A program made the translations under genes and the position numbers. 14,115 nt of DNA from Prolixibacteraceae bacterium (lineage in GTDB: Bacteria > Bacteroidota > Bacteroidia > Bacteroidales > Prolixibacteraceae): the NCBI GenBank assembly GCA_016930735.1, contig JAFGGF010000219.1, forward strand, positions 1-14,115. Direction: 5' to 3'. Below, in pieces: positions 1 through 6,901 of this stretch. The number at the start of each line of letters is the position of its first letter. The first letter of the stretch is position 1. A model generated the notes under the pieces. The model was given only the letters and a program-made list of their open reading frames with translations. It did no database searches and was not told where the DNA came from.

Positions 1-152
1 GTTATTTCACCTTCGGCGCAAATCTCAACACTTCCATCCCTGGTATTTCTTACCCATCCTGAAATATTGTTTTCACGGGCCTTATTTGTTACAAAGTAAC
101 GGAATCCGACTCCCTGAACCCTGCCGCTAACTATTATTTCGATTTTTTTCAT
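1..152 (-). CDS. acyP: Acylphosphatase, 3' end cut off by window edge
   Basis: Acylphosphatase hydrolyses the carboxyl-phosphate bond of small acyl phosphates and is a small cytosolic protein of about 90 residues. The first 50 residues are visible. They carry the phosphate-binding loop GRVQGVGFRYF at residues 10-20, with the catalytic arginine at 18, and the second signature GWVRNTRDGSVE at 32-43, with the catalytic asparagine at 36. Both are diagnostic for the family. The start is the ATG at 152-150, which leaves the usual short MKKIEIIVSG beta strand before the loop. The C-terminal half lies outside the window. The next gene upstream on the same strand ends 198 bp away, so acyP probably has its own promoter. 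Confidence 0.93.
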   Translation of the reverse strand, partial: MKKIEIIVSGRVQGVGFRYFVTNKARENNISGWVRNTRDGSVEICAEGEI

Positions 153-350
153 CTTAATTCAATCCAGTAATTTCAGAAATGAAACATAAAATTAATGATT
201 CATGTGAATCTGAGTTAAGGGATGTTATATTATTTATAATATGAAACACTGAGAGTACGGATTTTACAGTTGAGCACTGATAAAATCGGCGATAATTGGT
301 TGAGCCTGTTTTGTTTGTTCTAAAAGTTTAATACAATTATTTTTAACTTT
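153..350. other. Spacer between acyP and the coiled-coil gene, with two dyads
   Basis: I see no gene here. It holds a perfect inverted repeat GATTCA-TG-TGAATC at 197-210, about 45 bp upstream of the acyP start. A second inverted repeat, ATATTAT-TT-ATAATAT at 227-242, is purely AT. GTTGAGC occurs twice, 30 bp apart, at 269-275 and 299-305. The 197-210 dyad could be an operator or part of the acyP promoter region. The AT dyad is easily explained by base composition. No TAnnTTTG-type promoter element was found on the minus strand. Confidence 0.4.
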
Positions 351-1280
351 CTATGAATTCTCAATATAATTTGCAAGGTCGGTTTTTAGCGTATTATATT
401 CTTTTTTGATGGTTTCAGATTTCTTTTTCAGAAAAGCAAGTGTCCTGCCAATTTTGATTTTTGCTGCATTCAGGTTGTCCAGAGTCTTATGGATCCGGCT
501 CTGAACCACCCAGTCAAAAATCAGGTTATCAAAAAAGAAATCGGCAACCTTGTTAAAGCCACCAAAATCGGCAACCATTTCCTGATCCATATTCATTTTC
601 ACATCCTTAAGTTCGTGGACAAATCTTTTCAAAAGGTATTGCACCTGTTGGATTTCTGATTTTGCCTGGTCAATATGCGAATGTTTTACTGCAGTTGCAA
701 TCATTCCTCCGCCAAGAACATCAAAAGTTCCCCAGCCTTTGGCTTTACTCATGTAACTGATTGTTTTGTTAATGCCATGATATGCTTTTTCACCTGCTGA
801 AACTGCTTCTTCAATTTCGATCAGCATGGAATATGAATTTTCCATTTTTGTGGAAATACTTAAATATTCTTGGTCGTTCTGAGCTACTAGTGTTACTTTT
901 TTATCCTGGATCAGGCTTTTATATTCTTCTTCAGGATTTCCCAGTTCCAGAAGCAGTTTTTCCTGTTTACGGATATCTTCCTCAAGCCTGTTTATTGTAT
1001 CTTTATTCCCTTCGTATTTTAATTTTGCCGATAAATATTCCTGCCTTTCCTTATCCAGTTTTTCAACTTTATTGCCAAGGAAAGAATAAAAAACTGAAGA
1101 AAGGCTGTTGCCTTCCAAACGGAGGACATCTTCATATTCTTTTTTAACTAATATTTTTTGCTGATCGAGGTTTTTTTGCTCCTCTTGCAGTAATTCTTTT
1201 GTTTTGGCAAGTAAAGCTTCAGCCTGCTTTTTTCTGTTTATTTTTTCTTTAAGTTCTGAAATGTGGTTTATGTCATTCAT
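351..1280 (-). CDS. Coiled-coil protein of unknown function
   Basis: This is a 309-residue protein with no signal peptide and no clear transmembrane helix, so it is probably cytosolic. Residues 1-125 are strongly charged and heptad-like, rich in K, E, Q and L, consistent with a long coiled coil. A distinctive centre follows at about 180-205, reading KGWGTFDVLGGGMIATAVKH, where a tryptophan/glycine-rich turn interrupts the helices. The C-terminal third is again helical, with an aromatic patch FFFDNLIFDWVV near 248-259. I cannot name the family. The central LGGGMIATA segment may be a membrane-touching or oligomerisation element, but that is inference. The gene starts 10 bp after the stop of the small membrane protein at 1291-1656, so the two are probably co-transcribed and may act together at the membrane. 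Confidence 0.75.
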   Translation of the reverse strand: MNDINHISELKEKINRKKQAEALLAKTKELLQEEQKNLDQQKILVKKEYEDVLRLEGNSLSSVFYSFLGNKVEKLDKERQEYLSAKLKYEGNKDTINRLEEDIRKQEKLLLELGNPEEEYKSLIQDKKVTLVAQNDQEYLSISTKMENSYSMLIEIEEAVSAGEKAYHGINKTISYMSKAKGWGTFDVLGGGMIATAVKHSHIDQAKSEIQQVQYLLKRFVHELKDVKMNMDQEMVADFGGFNKVADFFFDNLIFDWVVQSRIHKTLDNLNAAKIKIGRTLAFLKKKSETIKKEYNTLKTDLANYIENS

Positions 1281-1290
1281 TTAATAATAT

Positions 1291-1656
1291 TTAACTCTGT
1301 TTTTGCTTAAAAGCCCGCGTTACATCGCTGTTAGTTAAAACAACAAGGCTATATGTACCCACTGCCGTTCCGATGGGGAAATTGAACAAATCAAGTACTG
1401 AAATAATGATGGTTAAAATACGTGCCCATTCCTTTCTTTTTAATAATCCCAGTCCGGCAAGAAATCCCGGAATACTTAATACAACGAAGAAAATAAGTGC
1501 CACTGTCCCGATTATTGAAAGTACAAAATGGGCATCATGATCGCCTGAAATTCCACCGATTATCTGTAAAACAACAAATCCGATAATACCAATCAGAAAT
1601 CCGATAACGCTGAAAATAATTCTGATTGTAGCTACAATGTTAATTTGATTTTCCAT
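1291..1656 (-). CDS. Small multi-pass membrane protein, unknown function
   Basis: This 121-residue protein is very hydrophobic. I count four likely membrane helices: about 8-32, 43-72 (probably one helix plus a re-entrant glycine-rich turn, IPGFLAGLGLL), 77-93, and 95-108. A basic linker LLKRKEWAR precedes the third helix and is probably cytoplasmic. The C-terminus is short and polar. The layout resembles many unnamed small bacterial membrane proteins, but no catalytic residues or named domain are recognisable. It is the first gene of a two-gene unit with the coiled-coil protein (10 bp gap) and is divergent from the small membrane protein starting at 1831, sharing a 174-bp control region. No good ribosome binding site is visible, as usual in Bacteroidota. 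Confidence 0.75.
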   Translation of the reverse strand: MENQINIVATIRIIFSVIGFLIGIIGFVVLQIIGGISGDHDAHFVLSIIGTVALIFFVVLSIPGFLAGLGLLKRKEWARILTIIISVLDLFNFPIGTAVGTYSLVVLTNSDVTRAFKQKQS

Positions 1657-1698
1657 GACTCATAAGTTTTGATTGTGTTAATAATATTACAGAAATCT

Positions 1699-1716
1699 AT
1701 TCAGAATAATCTGAAT
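1699..1716. promoter_or_regulatory. Inverted repeat in divergent promoter region
   Basis: ATTCAGA-ATAA-TCTGAAT is a perfect 7-bp dyad with a 4-nt centre, lying 43-60 bp upstream of the start at 1656 (minus strand) and upstream of the plus-strand promoter at 1777-1809. Position and symmetry suit an operator for the minus-strand gene pair, but no regulator is assigned. A 10-bp palindrome AAAAGCTTTT follows at 1720-1729. Either could be chance in AT-rich DNA. Confidence 0.3.
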
Positions 1717-1776
1717 TTGAAAAGCTTTTAGGCCAACATCAACAATTCGACGACAAACCTGTTTATTTTGTAAAGA

Positions 1777-1809
1777 TTTGATTTATACAAAGAAATTAGT
1801 GTATTTTTG
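1777..1809 (+). promoter_or_regulatory. Bacteroidota-type promoter for the gene at 1831
   Basis: TTTG at 1777-1780 and TATTTTTG at 1802-1809 are separated by 21 nt. This matches the known Bacteroidota housekeeping sigma consensus of a -33 TTTG and a -7 TAnnTTTG. Transcription would start near 1814-1816, giving a leader of about 15 nt. A purine-rich AGGGGG at 1821-1826 may serve as a ribosome binding site for the ATG at 1831. Confidence 0.65.
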
Positions 1810-1830
1810 CACATTGAAAAAGGGGGCATT

Positions 1831-2079
1831 ATGGAATTTTTAAAATTATTATTGCTGGCAGTAGGATTGGTAGGAATTGCATTCCTTGGGATGGCAATCC
1901 GGCTGATTTTGATAAAAGGGGGGAAGTTCCCGAACACACATGTCAGTGGAAATAAATATTTAAAACGAAATGGAATTTACTGTTCACAAACTCAGGATAA
2001 AATAGAGCAACGAAAAGCCTGGAAAAAAGTAAATTATAAAAGCCTTTCATTTGCCCCTGATCAAAAAACAAAGGATTAA
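1831..2079 (+). CDS. Small single-pass membrane protein, conserved Bacteroidota type
   Basis: This is an 82-residue protein. Residues 4-28 form one hydrophobic helix, followed by KGGKFPNTHVSGN (29-41), then LKRNGIYCSQTQD (44-56) with the only cysteine at 51, and a basic, lysine-rich tail. The start is the ATG at 1831, not the in-frame ATG at 1807, because the -7 box lies over the latter. I associate this FPNTH...GI.C.Q.QD pattern with proteins annotated only as 'membrane or secreted protein' in Bacteroidota; no function is known to me. The layout (N-terminal anchor, glycine-rich turn, cysteine segment) recalls NqrM-like maturation factors, but the NqrM cysteine set is missing. It is convergent with apbE, and the two stop codons overlap at 2076-2079. 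Confidence 0.75.
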   Translation: MEFLKLLLLAVGLVGIAFLGMAIRLILIKGGKFPNTHVSGNKYLKRNGIYCSQTQDKIEQRKAWKKVNYKSLSFAPDQKTKD

Positions 2080-3074
2080 TTGGTCAGTATCCTTTTAAAT
2101 TTTTTGGAATAATAAACCTGGTTTTTCCCCGATTCATCGGCATAAATAAAATAAACTTCAATTTCGGGGATTTGCTTCGATAATTCAATGCCTTTTTCCA
2201 GCCCCATTACCATAAAAGCTGTTGCAAAAGCATCGGCTGTAGCACAATCATCAGCCATTACTGTTGCGCTAAGCAGGCTATGCTGAACCGGATATCCTGT
2301 TTTTGGATCGATTGTGTGTGCATATTTAACACCGTCTTCGATATAAAAATTCCGGTAATTCCCTGAAGTTGCAAGGGCTTTGTCGGGTAACCTGACTATC
2401 GCATTTAGTTCGCTGCTGCCAAATAAATTATCATCGATTGGTTCTGTTATCCCGATCGACCATACCTGCCCTTTTGCATTAACACCCCTTGCCACTACTT
2501 CTCCACCGATTTCAACCATATAATTGTCACAACCTTTTTCAGCCAGGAAATCACCAATCAGGTCACAGGTATATCCTTTGGCTATGGCGCTCATATCCAG
2601 CATCGTATTGGGATTATCCTTGACAATATATCCATTCATATGCCTGACCTTTCGGAATCCTGTAATGGATTTCAGGCTGTCGATCAGTTCGTCCGATATA
2701 TTTTCTTTATTTTTAAATCCAAATCCCCACGCATTTACCATCGGGGCAACAGTAATATCAAAAGCACCATCAGTAATTTCTGATATTTCTTCAGCCCTGA
2801 TAAAACAGTTTACAAAATAGGAATCAGGGATAACAGGTTCATTATTGTTTATTTTTGAAATAACCGATTCTTTTTCGAAAGTTGAAAAGGACATGGTATA
2901 TTCATCAAACTTTTCTTTAATTCCCGTATGCAGGTCCTTTGAACCGGGGGATTGATAAACAATATGATAAAAGGTTCCGTAAACCTGGCCATCATTTGTA
3001 ACGTATGAACCTTTTCTGTTGCACGAAAAAAGCAGGGTTAATCCGATCAAAAAAAAGATTGCCTTAATACGCAT
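2076..3074 (-). CDS. apbE: FAD:protein FMN transferase (ApbE), lipoprotein
   Basis: ApbE uses FAD to attach FMN covalently to a threonine or serine of target proteins such as NqrB/NqrC or RnfG/RnfD, acting on the outer side of the inner membrane. The chosen start at 3074 gives an N-terminus with a lipoprotein signal and lipobox LFSC, with the acylated cysteine at 18. An upstream ATG at 3113 would only add an unlikely charged extension. Family signatures are in order: FDITVAPMVNAWGFG (105-119), DMSAIAKGY (160-168), NYMVEIGGEV (184-193), ATSGNYRNF (235-243), and HTIDPKTGYP (253-262) followed by ADDCATADAFATA (274-286), which holds the metal-binding and FAD-binding residues. The length of 332 residues is normal. 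No flavinylation target is encoded in this window. Confidence 0.95.
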   Translation of the reverse strand: MRIKAIFFLIGLTLLFSCNRKGSYVTNDGQVYGTFYHIVYQSPGSKDLHTGIKEKFDEYTMSFSTFEKESVISKINNNEPVIPDSYFVNCFIRAEEISEITDGAFDITVAPMVNAWGFGFKNKENISDELIDSLKSITGFRKVRHMNGYIVKDNPNTMLDMSAIAKGYTCDLIGDFLAEKGCDNYMVEIGGEVVARGVNAKGQVWSIGITEPIDDNLFGSSELNAIVRLPDKALATSGNYRNFYIEDGVKYAHTIDPKTGYPVQHSLLSATVMADDCATADAFATAFMVMGLEKGIELSKQIPEIEVYFIYADESGKNQVYYSKKFKRILTN

Positions 3075-3150
3075 GTTTTTTAATTTCAGAATTGAAATTC
3101 GAAGATAAATCAATTAATTTTAAAACTGAACTAAATTTTAAACGAATGAA

Positions 3151-3179
3151 ACGAGTCCGGGATGTTTGGGACGAGTTCC
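3151..3179. promoter_or_regulatory. Direct repeat in the apbE/oxidoreductase divergent spacer
   Basis: ACGAGTCC (3151-3158) recurs as ACGAGTTCC (3171-3179), with starts exactly 20 bp apart, about two helical turns. Between them is GATGTTTG, one mismatch from the -7 consensus TAnnTTTG. The pair lies 35-63 bp upstream of the oxidoreductase start at 3214, a plausible position for an activator or repressor site. No regulator is assigned. Confidence 0.3.
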
Positions 3180-3213
3180 ATCTCATACATTAGAAACATT
3201 CAATTTTAATAAG

Positions 3214-4410
3214 ATGAAAAAAATTGCCATGCTTGGAACCGGTCTTATTGGTACTTTCTATACTATGTCGTTACATGGTTTGCGAAGTCGCGATAAGGTT
3301 GTAAATGTTTTTTCAAGGTCGGAAGAACGGGTAAAAAAATTTGCTTCAGATTATAATATCGCGAAATGGTCAACAAATATGTTAGAGGTAATAAATGATC
3401 CTGAAGTGGATGTTGTTGTTGTTGGATTGCCAAACAATCTGCATAAGGAAGCCATATTTGCAGCCTGCGATGCGGGAAAGGCAGTTTTATGTACCAAACC
3501 ATTGGCAAGGAATGCCGATGAAGCATGGGAAATTCTGCAAAAGGTCAGGGAAACGGGGGTTTTTCACGGCTACCTTGAAGACCTTGTTTATACTCCAAAG
3601 CATTTAAAAGCACACGCTTCAGTTGAAAACGGAGCCATAGGTAAAGTTTTGTGGGTACGCTCACGCGAAGCTCATCCCGGACCTCATAGCGACTGGTTCT
3701 GGACACCTGATATTTCCGGGGGTGGGGCAATTCTTGACCTGGGTTGTCATTGCATTGAAATCGGAAGGAGTTTTATCGGGAAAAATATTCGTCCGGTTGA
3801 AGTGGTTTGCTGGGCTGATACCCAGGTTAAACCCATTGCAGCTGAGGACCATGCAATTGGTCTGGTTCGATATGCCAACGGAGCTATCGGTCAGTTTGAA
3901 GTAAGTTGGTGTTTCAGGGGAGGAATGGAATTAAAAGATGAAGTTGCTGGTGTGGATGGTTCCATCAGAATGGATAATTTTTTAAGGACAGGTTTTGAAA
4001 TGTTTTCGGCTCCAGGTAAAAAAGGGTATGTTGCTGAAAAAGCGGAAACCGAAACGGGCTGGATTTTTCCTGTCGGCGATGAAGTGCATGAACTGGGTTA
4101 CAACGATATGTTTGCCGATATGTTTAATGCAATGGAAAACGATAAAAAACCTCTTGAAGATTTTTACGACGGTTATGTGGTTAATGCCGTTATGGATGCA
4201 TGTTATAAATCGGCAAAAACAAAAAAATGGGAAGCGGTTGAATTGAAAGAATGGAATGGGCTGGAAGATGTTGAACCACTAACAGCATTTGTCGATTACG
4301 ATAAAGACCATTATCTGGTAAAAGAAGAAGTGTTACCGGATGGCAGAAAAAAGGTGATACTTAAAGTAAAAACTTCCGGGGAAATTATTCAGAAAGTAAC
4401 AAATGTTTAA
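3214..4410 (+). CDS. Gfo/Idh/MocA family NAD(P)-dependent oxidoreductase
   Basis: This is a predicted cytosolic sugar- or cyclitol-type dehydrogenase of 398 residues. The N-terminal Rossmann fold carries GTGLIG at 8-13. NDPEVDVVVVGLPNNLHKEA (61-80) and LCTKPLARN (92-100) follow; the latter is the family's (E)KP motif, with the conserved lysine at 95 and threonine in place of the usual glutamate. The second domain has GGGAILDLGCHCIEI (169-183), containing the aspartate and histidine of the active site. The start is the ATG at 3214, giving the typical MKKIAMLGTGLIG. An upstream in-frame ATG at 3166 would add 16 atypical residues. The substrate cannot be assigned; inositol-, glucose- or other hexose-dehydrogenase-like roles are all possible. 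The gene stands alone, divergent from apbE and convergent with the transporter. A 65-nt repeat begins right at its stop codon. Confidence 0.9.
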   Translation: MKKIAMLGTGLIGTFYTMSLHGLRSRDKVVNVFSRSEERVKKFASDYNIAKWSTNMLEVINDPEVDVVVVGLPNNLHKEAIFAACDAGKAVLCTKPLARNADEAWEILQKVRETGVFHGYLEDLVYTPKHLKAHASVENGAIGKVLWVRSREAHPGPHSDWFWTPDISGGGAILDLGCHCIEIGRSFIGKNIRPVEVVCWADTQVKPIAAEDHAIGLVRYANGAIGQFEVSWCFRGGMELKDEVAGVDGSIRMDNFLRTGFEMFSAPGKKGYVAEKAETETGWIFPVGDEVHELGYNDMFADMFNAMENDKKPLEDFYDGYVVNAVMDACYKSAKTKKWEAVELKEWNGLEDVEPLTAFVDYDKDHYLVKEEVLPDGRKKVILKVKTSGEIIQKVTNV

Positions 4411-4474
4411 CTCCTACGGAGTATTATATTATTGAGTCGTTGATTTTATTACAATACTAAATGCCCTGCGGGCA
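4410..4474 (-). repeat. Double-hairpin REP-like repeat, copy 1 (minus orientation)
   Basis: Read on the minus strand, this 65-nt unit is a 13-nt hairpin TGCCC-GCA-GGGCA, then 39 nt beginning TTTAGTATTGTAAT, then a second 13-nt hairpin ACTCC-GTA-GGAGT. It abuts the oxidoreductase stop codon. GC-rich 5-bp stems stand out sharply in an AT-rich spacer. It may double as a bidirectional terminator between the convergent genes, though neither hairpin is followed by a long T run. Confidence 0.7.
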
Positions 4475-4508
4475 ATTTTTAAACAATGGAAATAAAATGT
4501 ATGTAAAT

Positions 4509-4573
4509 ACCGCGAAGCGGTTTAAGTATTGTAATTACAGCAGAAATATAGAATGAAATTTCCCCGTAGGGTA
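4509..4573 (+). repeat. Double-hairpin REP-like repeat, copy 2 (plus orientation)
   Basis: This is the inverted partner of the unit at 4410-4474, with identical geometry: hairpin ACCGC-GAA-GCGGT (13 nt), 39 nt beginning TTAAGTATTGTAAT (13 of 14 identical to copy 1), then TCCCCGTAGGGTA (13 nt), a weaker CCC-GTA-GGG stem with the same GTA loop as copy 1. The 25 nt after the TATTGTAAT core are not clearly conserved. The copies are 34 bp apart, so the whole region could fold into one large stem carrying small hairpins. A further CTCC...GGAG pair (4594-4611) next to the transporter stop may be a decayed third hairpin. Confidence 0.7.
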
Positions 4574-4616
4574 TTGACAAATTTTTAAAGTATCTCCTAT
4601 TTAATTCGGAGTTAAA

Positions 4617-6836
4617 TTACTCGATAACTTTCTGATTATGTGAATGAATAAATAACGTTGTACCTAAATCCGGATATCCTTCAAATACCTTTTCTTTTTC
4701 ATGTTTGACAGCTTCATCCCTGATGCCAATCATTGTGAGTCCGGCATTTTGAGAGTGGGTATTAATTATTTTTTTTGCAGAAATATCGGCTCGTTGAATG
4801 ATAATTTCAATATTTTTTTCTGTGATCGGAAGCCTTCCTGAACTGACTAATTCTTTCATCCTGTACCTCGTTTCTTCTTCCTCTTCAGGTTTACATAAAT
4901 CAAAAATTTTGATCTGCCCTTTTTTCCAGTCAGGATGGCCATAAATAATAAAACTTAACAGTATCATCAGGTTGGCATTTTCAGTATCGATTGATTTAAT
5001 CCAGACATGTATACCTTTTTTAAAATCTATTTTTCTGGTACTGCTGGCCAAAATACAAATATCAAATTCACCCGAACCAACCAGGGAGAAATTATCGATA
5101 ATTTCGGAGAGGGTCGAAGGTTCATCCTTGCTGTATTCAAAAATTACCATGTTGTTTTCCATTCCTGAAATACCGGGAATCTGGATTGCCTGGGCTATTG
5201 CTGAAGTATAAGAAGGTGAAATAATAGTATCGATATAAACAAAGTTATCTGCTGAGCTTAAATCGGTTACAAGTTTTTTTAGTTCAACTTTTGCCTGTTC
5301 GTAGGTTGCCCTGGAATAATATCCTTCTATTCGGTGAAGATAGGTACCAAAACCATATTTATAGGAAATCCAGTTTAGTAACTGAAATGCATTCTGCCGT
5401 TTAAATGAGTCTTTTGATATACAGATTGCACTTGGACGCCATTCTTTGTAAATTTTTTGCTGGCTTTTCTTTTGGAGCATCACCTGCAGGTTCCTGTTCA
5501 GTTGAAAAAGGGAATTGGTAAAAATTGATGCCAGCCCCTTTCTTCCTTTATGATAATGATTGATTAAAAGGTAAAGAAGTACAATAGCTAAAATTGCCAA
5601 AAAAGCATACAAGGTATTTATTTTAAACATTACCCAAACTGAAACTAAAAATCCGGTTAAAGAAATATACCACCTTGATTTAAACGAAGGCCTGTAAGAA
5701 GGGGAGGAGCCAAAATGGTTCAGGAACGATATTAAACAAAGTGAACCATAGGTAACCATAAAAAACATGGAAATAATGCTAGCAACTGCATTTACATTAC
5801 CTGCAGCAACAAAAATAAATGCAATGACCGAAGTTACAAGGGAAGCATGTACGGGTTCATTATCCTTTTTTCTGGAACTGGCCAGCCACCGGTTTATTTT
5901 TCTTGATGGAAAAGCCTTATCAAGAGCCAGTGCCTGAAGTGTGCGAGGAGCAACCATTACAGATCCCAATGCTGAGGAAATTGTTGAAGCCGCAAGCCCG
6001 ATCGGAACCGCAATTGAGCCGCCAATAGCTATTTTTGCCATGATCAGCTGATGTTCTGTTAAATCTTCGGGGGAAGCTGAGAGAGCCAGTTTATAAACAA
6101 CAAAGAAATAAATAATCATGCCTGAAATGGTTGCGATAGTTGTTCCCAGGGGAATCGACCTGGAAGGTTTTTTTAAGTCTCCCGAAAGGCCAACACCGGC
6201 AGTCATCCCTGTAAATGCCGGGAAAATAATTGCAAATACAATAAAAAAGTCCTGGGGGTTCCGAAGCTCTGCATTTCCCAGTCCGAATCCCGAAGTTTCT
6301 GCATGTTCTGTACTTCCCAGAAAAAACAGTATTAAGGAAACCGCCAAAATAGCCACTACAATGTAAAGAGCTTTAACACCCAGGTTTGCTCCTTTTTTCA
6401 GGATCAGGATTGCAAGCCCGATTAATACAGGAATACTGATTGCCTGCCGTGGAAGTATAAAATCAAATTTTGCGGATATCCAGTTAAAAAGAAATTCAAA
6501 AGCTTCTGTAAAAGCTATTACGTAAAAAGCAACACTGATTGCCTGAGATAAAAACAGTGCTATTCCAATGGTTGCGCCAATATTTAATCCGAAAGAGCGC
6601 GAAATAATAAAATATTCACCGCCTCCTTCTACCCGTTTGTTGGTAGCAATTTCTGAAATTGCCAGAGCTGTCGGAATAGTAACCAAATGCCCAAGGATAA
6701 TTAAGAGTACAACTCCCCAGAAACCAATGGTCCCTACTGCATAACCAAAACGTAAAAAGAGGATTGCTCCCAGGATAGTTGAAATTGCTGTAAAAAAAAC
6801 AGGCGCTGTTCCAAATTTGCGGGTAGATTGTTCCAT
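4617..6836 (-). CDS. SLC12-like cation-chloride cotransporter homologue (APC superfamily)
   Basis: This 739-residue inner-membrane protein has about 12 helices in residues 10-428, then a cytosolic domain of about 310 residues. It looks closer to the cation-chloride cotransporter family (SLC12; NKCC, KCC) than to amino-acid permeases. Supporting segments are ILGAILFLRFGYAVG (21-35), AISEIATNKRVEGGGEYFII (59-78, compare ISAIATNG.V.GGGAYY), FAIIFPAFTGMTAGVGLSGD (201-220, compare FFPAATGI.AGANISGD), and STISSALGSVMVAPRTLQAL (284-303). YRPSFK (381-386) also has its counterpart in the animal proteins. The predicted role is electroneutral uptake or release of Cl- with K+ and/or Na+. Substrate is not proven, and amino-acid transport remains possible. 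The C-terminal domain alternates strands and helices as in SLC12 regulatory tails. The gene follows the reductase by 65 bp and ends before the repeat pair. Confidence 0.82.
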   Translation of the reverse strand: MEQSTRKFGTAPVFFTAISTILGAILFLRFGYAVGTIGFWGVVLLIILGHLVTIPTALAISEIATNKRVEGGGEYFIISRSFGLNIGATIGIALFLSQAISVAFYVIAFTEAFEFLFNWISAKFDFILPRQAISIPVLIGLAILILKKGANLGVKALYIVVAILAVSLILFFLGSTEHAETSGFGLGNAELRNPQDFFIVFAIIFPAFTGMTAGVGLSGDLKKPSRSIPLGTTIATISGMIIYFFVVYKLALSASPEDLTEHQLIMAKIAIGGSIAVPIGLAASTISSALGSVMVAPRTLQALALDKAFPSRKINRWLASSRKKDNEPVHASLVTSVIAFIFVAAGNVNAVASIISMFFMVTYGSLCLISFLNHFGSSPSYRPSFKSRWYISLTGFLVSVWVMFKINTLYAFLAILAIVLLYLLINHYHKGRKGLASIFTNSLFQLNRNLQVMLQKKSQQKIYKEWRPSAICISKDSFKRQNAFQLLNWISYKYGFGTYLHRIEGYYSRATYEQAKVELKKLVTDLSSADNFVYIDTIISPSYTSAIAQAIQIPGISGMENNMVIFEYSKDEPSTLSEIIDNFSLVGSGEFDICILASSTRKIDFKKGIHVWIKSIDTENANLMILLSFIIYGHPDWKKGQIKIFDLCKPEEEEETRYRMKELVSSGRLPITEKNIEIIIQRADISAKKIINTHSQNAGLTMIGIRDEAVKHEKEKVFEGYPDLGTTLFIHSHNQKVIE

Positions 6837-6901
6837 ACATTTTTTTGTTTAAATGATAACCAAGTTAATAAAATGTTAAGAATTTTAATAAGATCAATCT
6901 G

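Noticed and set aside
227..242. AT-only inverted repeat ATATTAT-TT-ATAATAT as a terminator
   Set aside because: The stem has no G or C, is too weak to terminate, and is expected by chance in this AT-rich spacer.
782..1147. 121-codon plus-strand frame opposite the coiled-coil gene
   Set aside because: It is leucine- and phenylalanine-rich because it is the complement of Lys/Glu codons. No start context or promoter is visible.
1728..1937. Open frame of 69 codons on the minus strand
   Set aside because: It lies across the promoter and the start of the plus-strand small membrane protein, and its translation is low-complexity. It is the antisense shadow of the gene at 1831.
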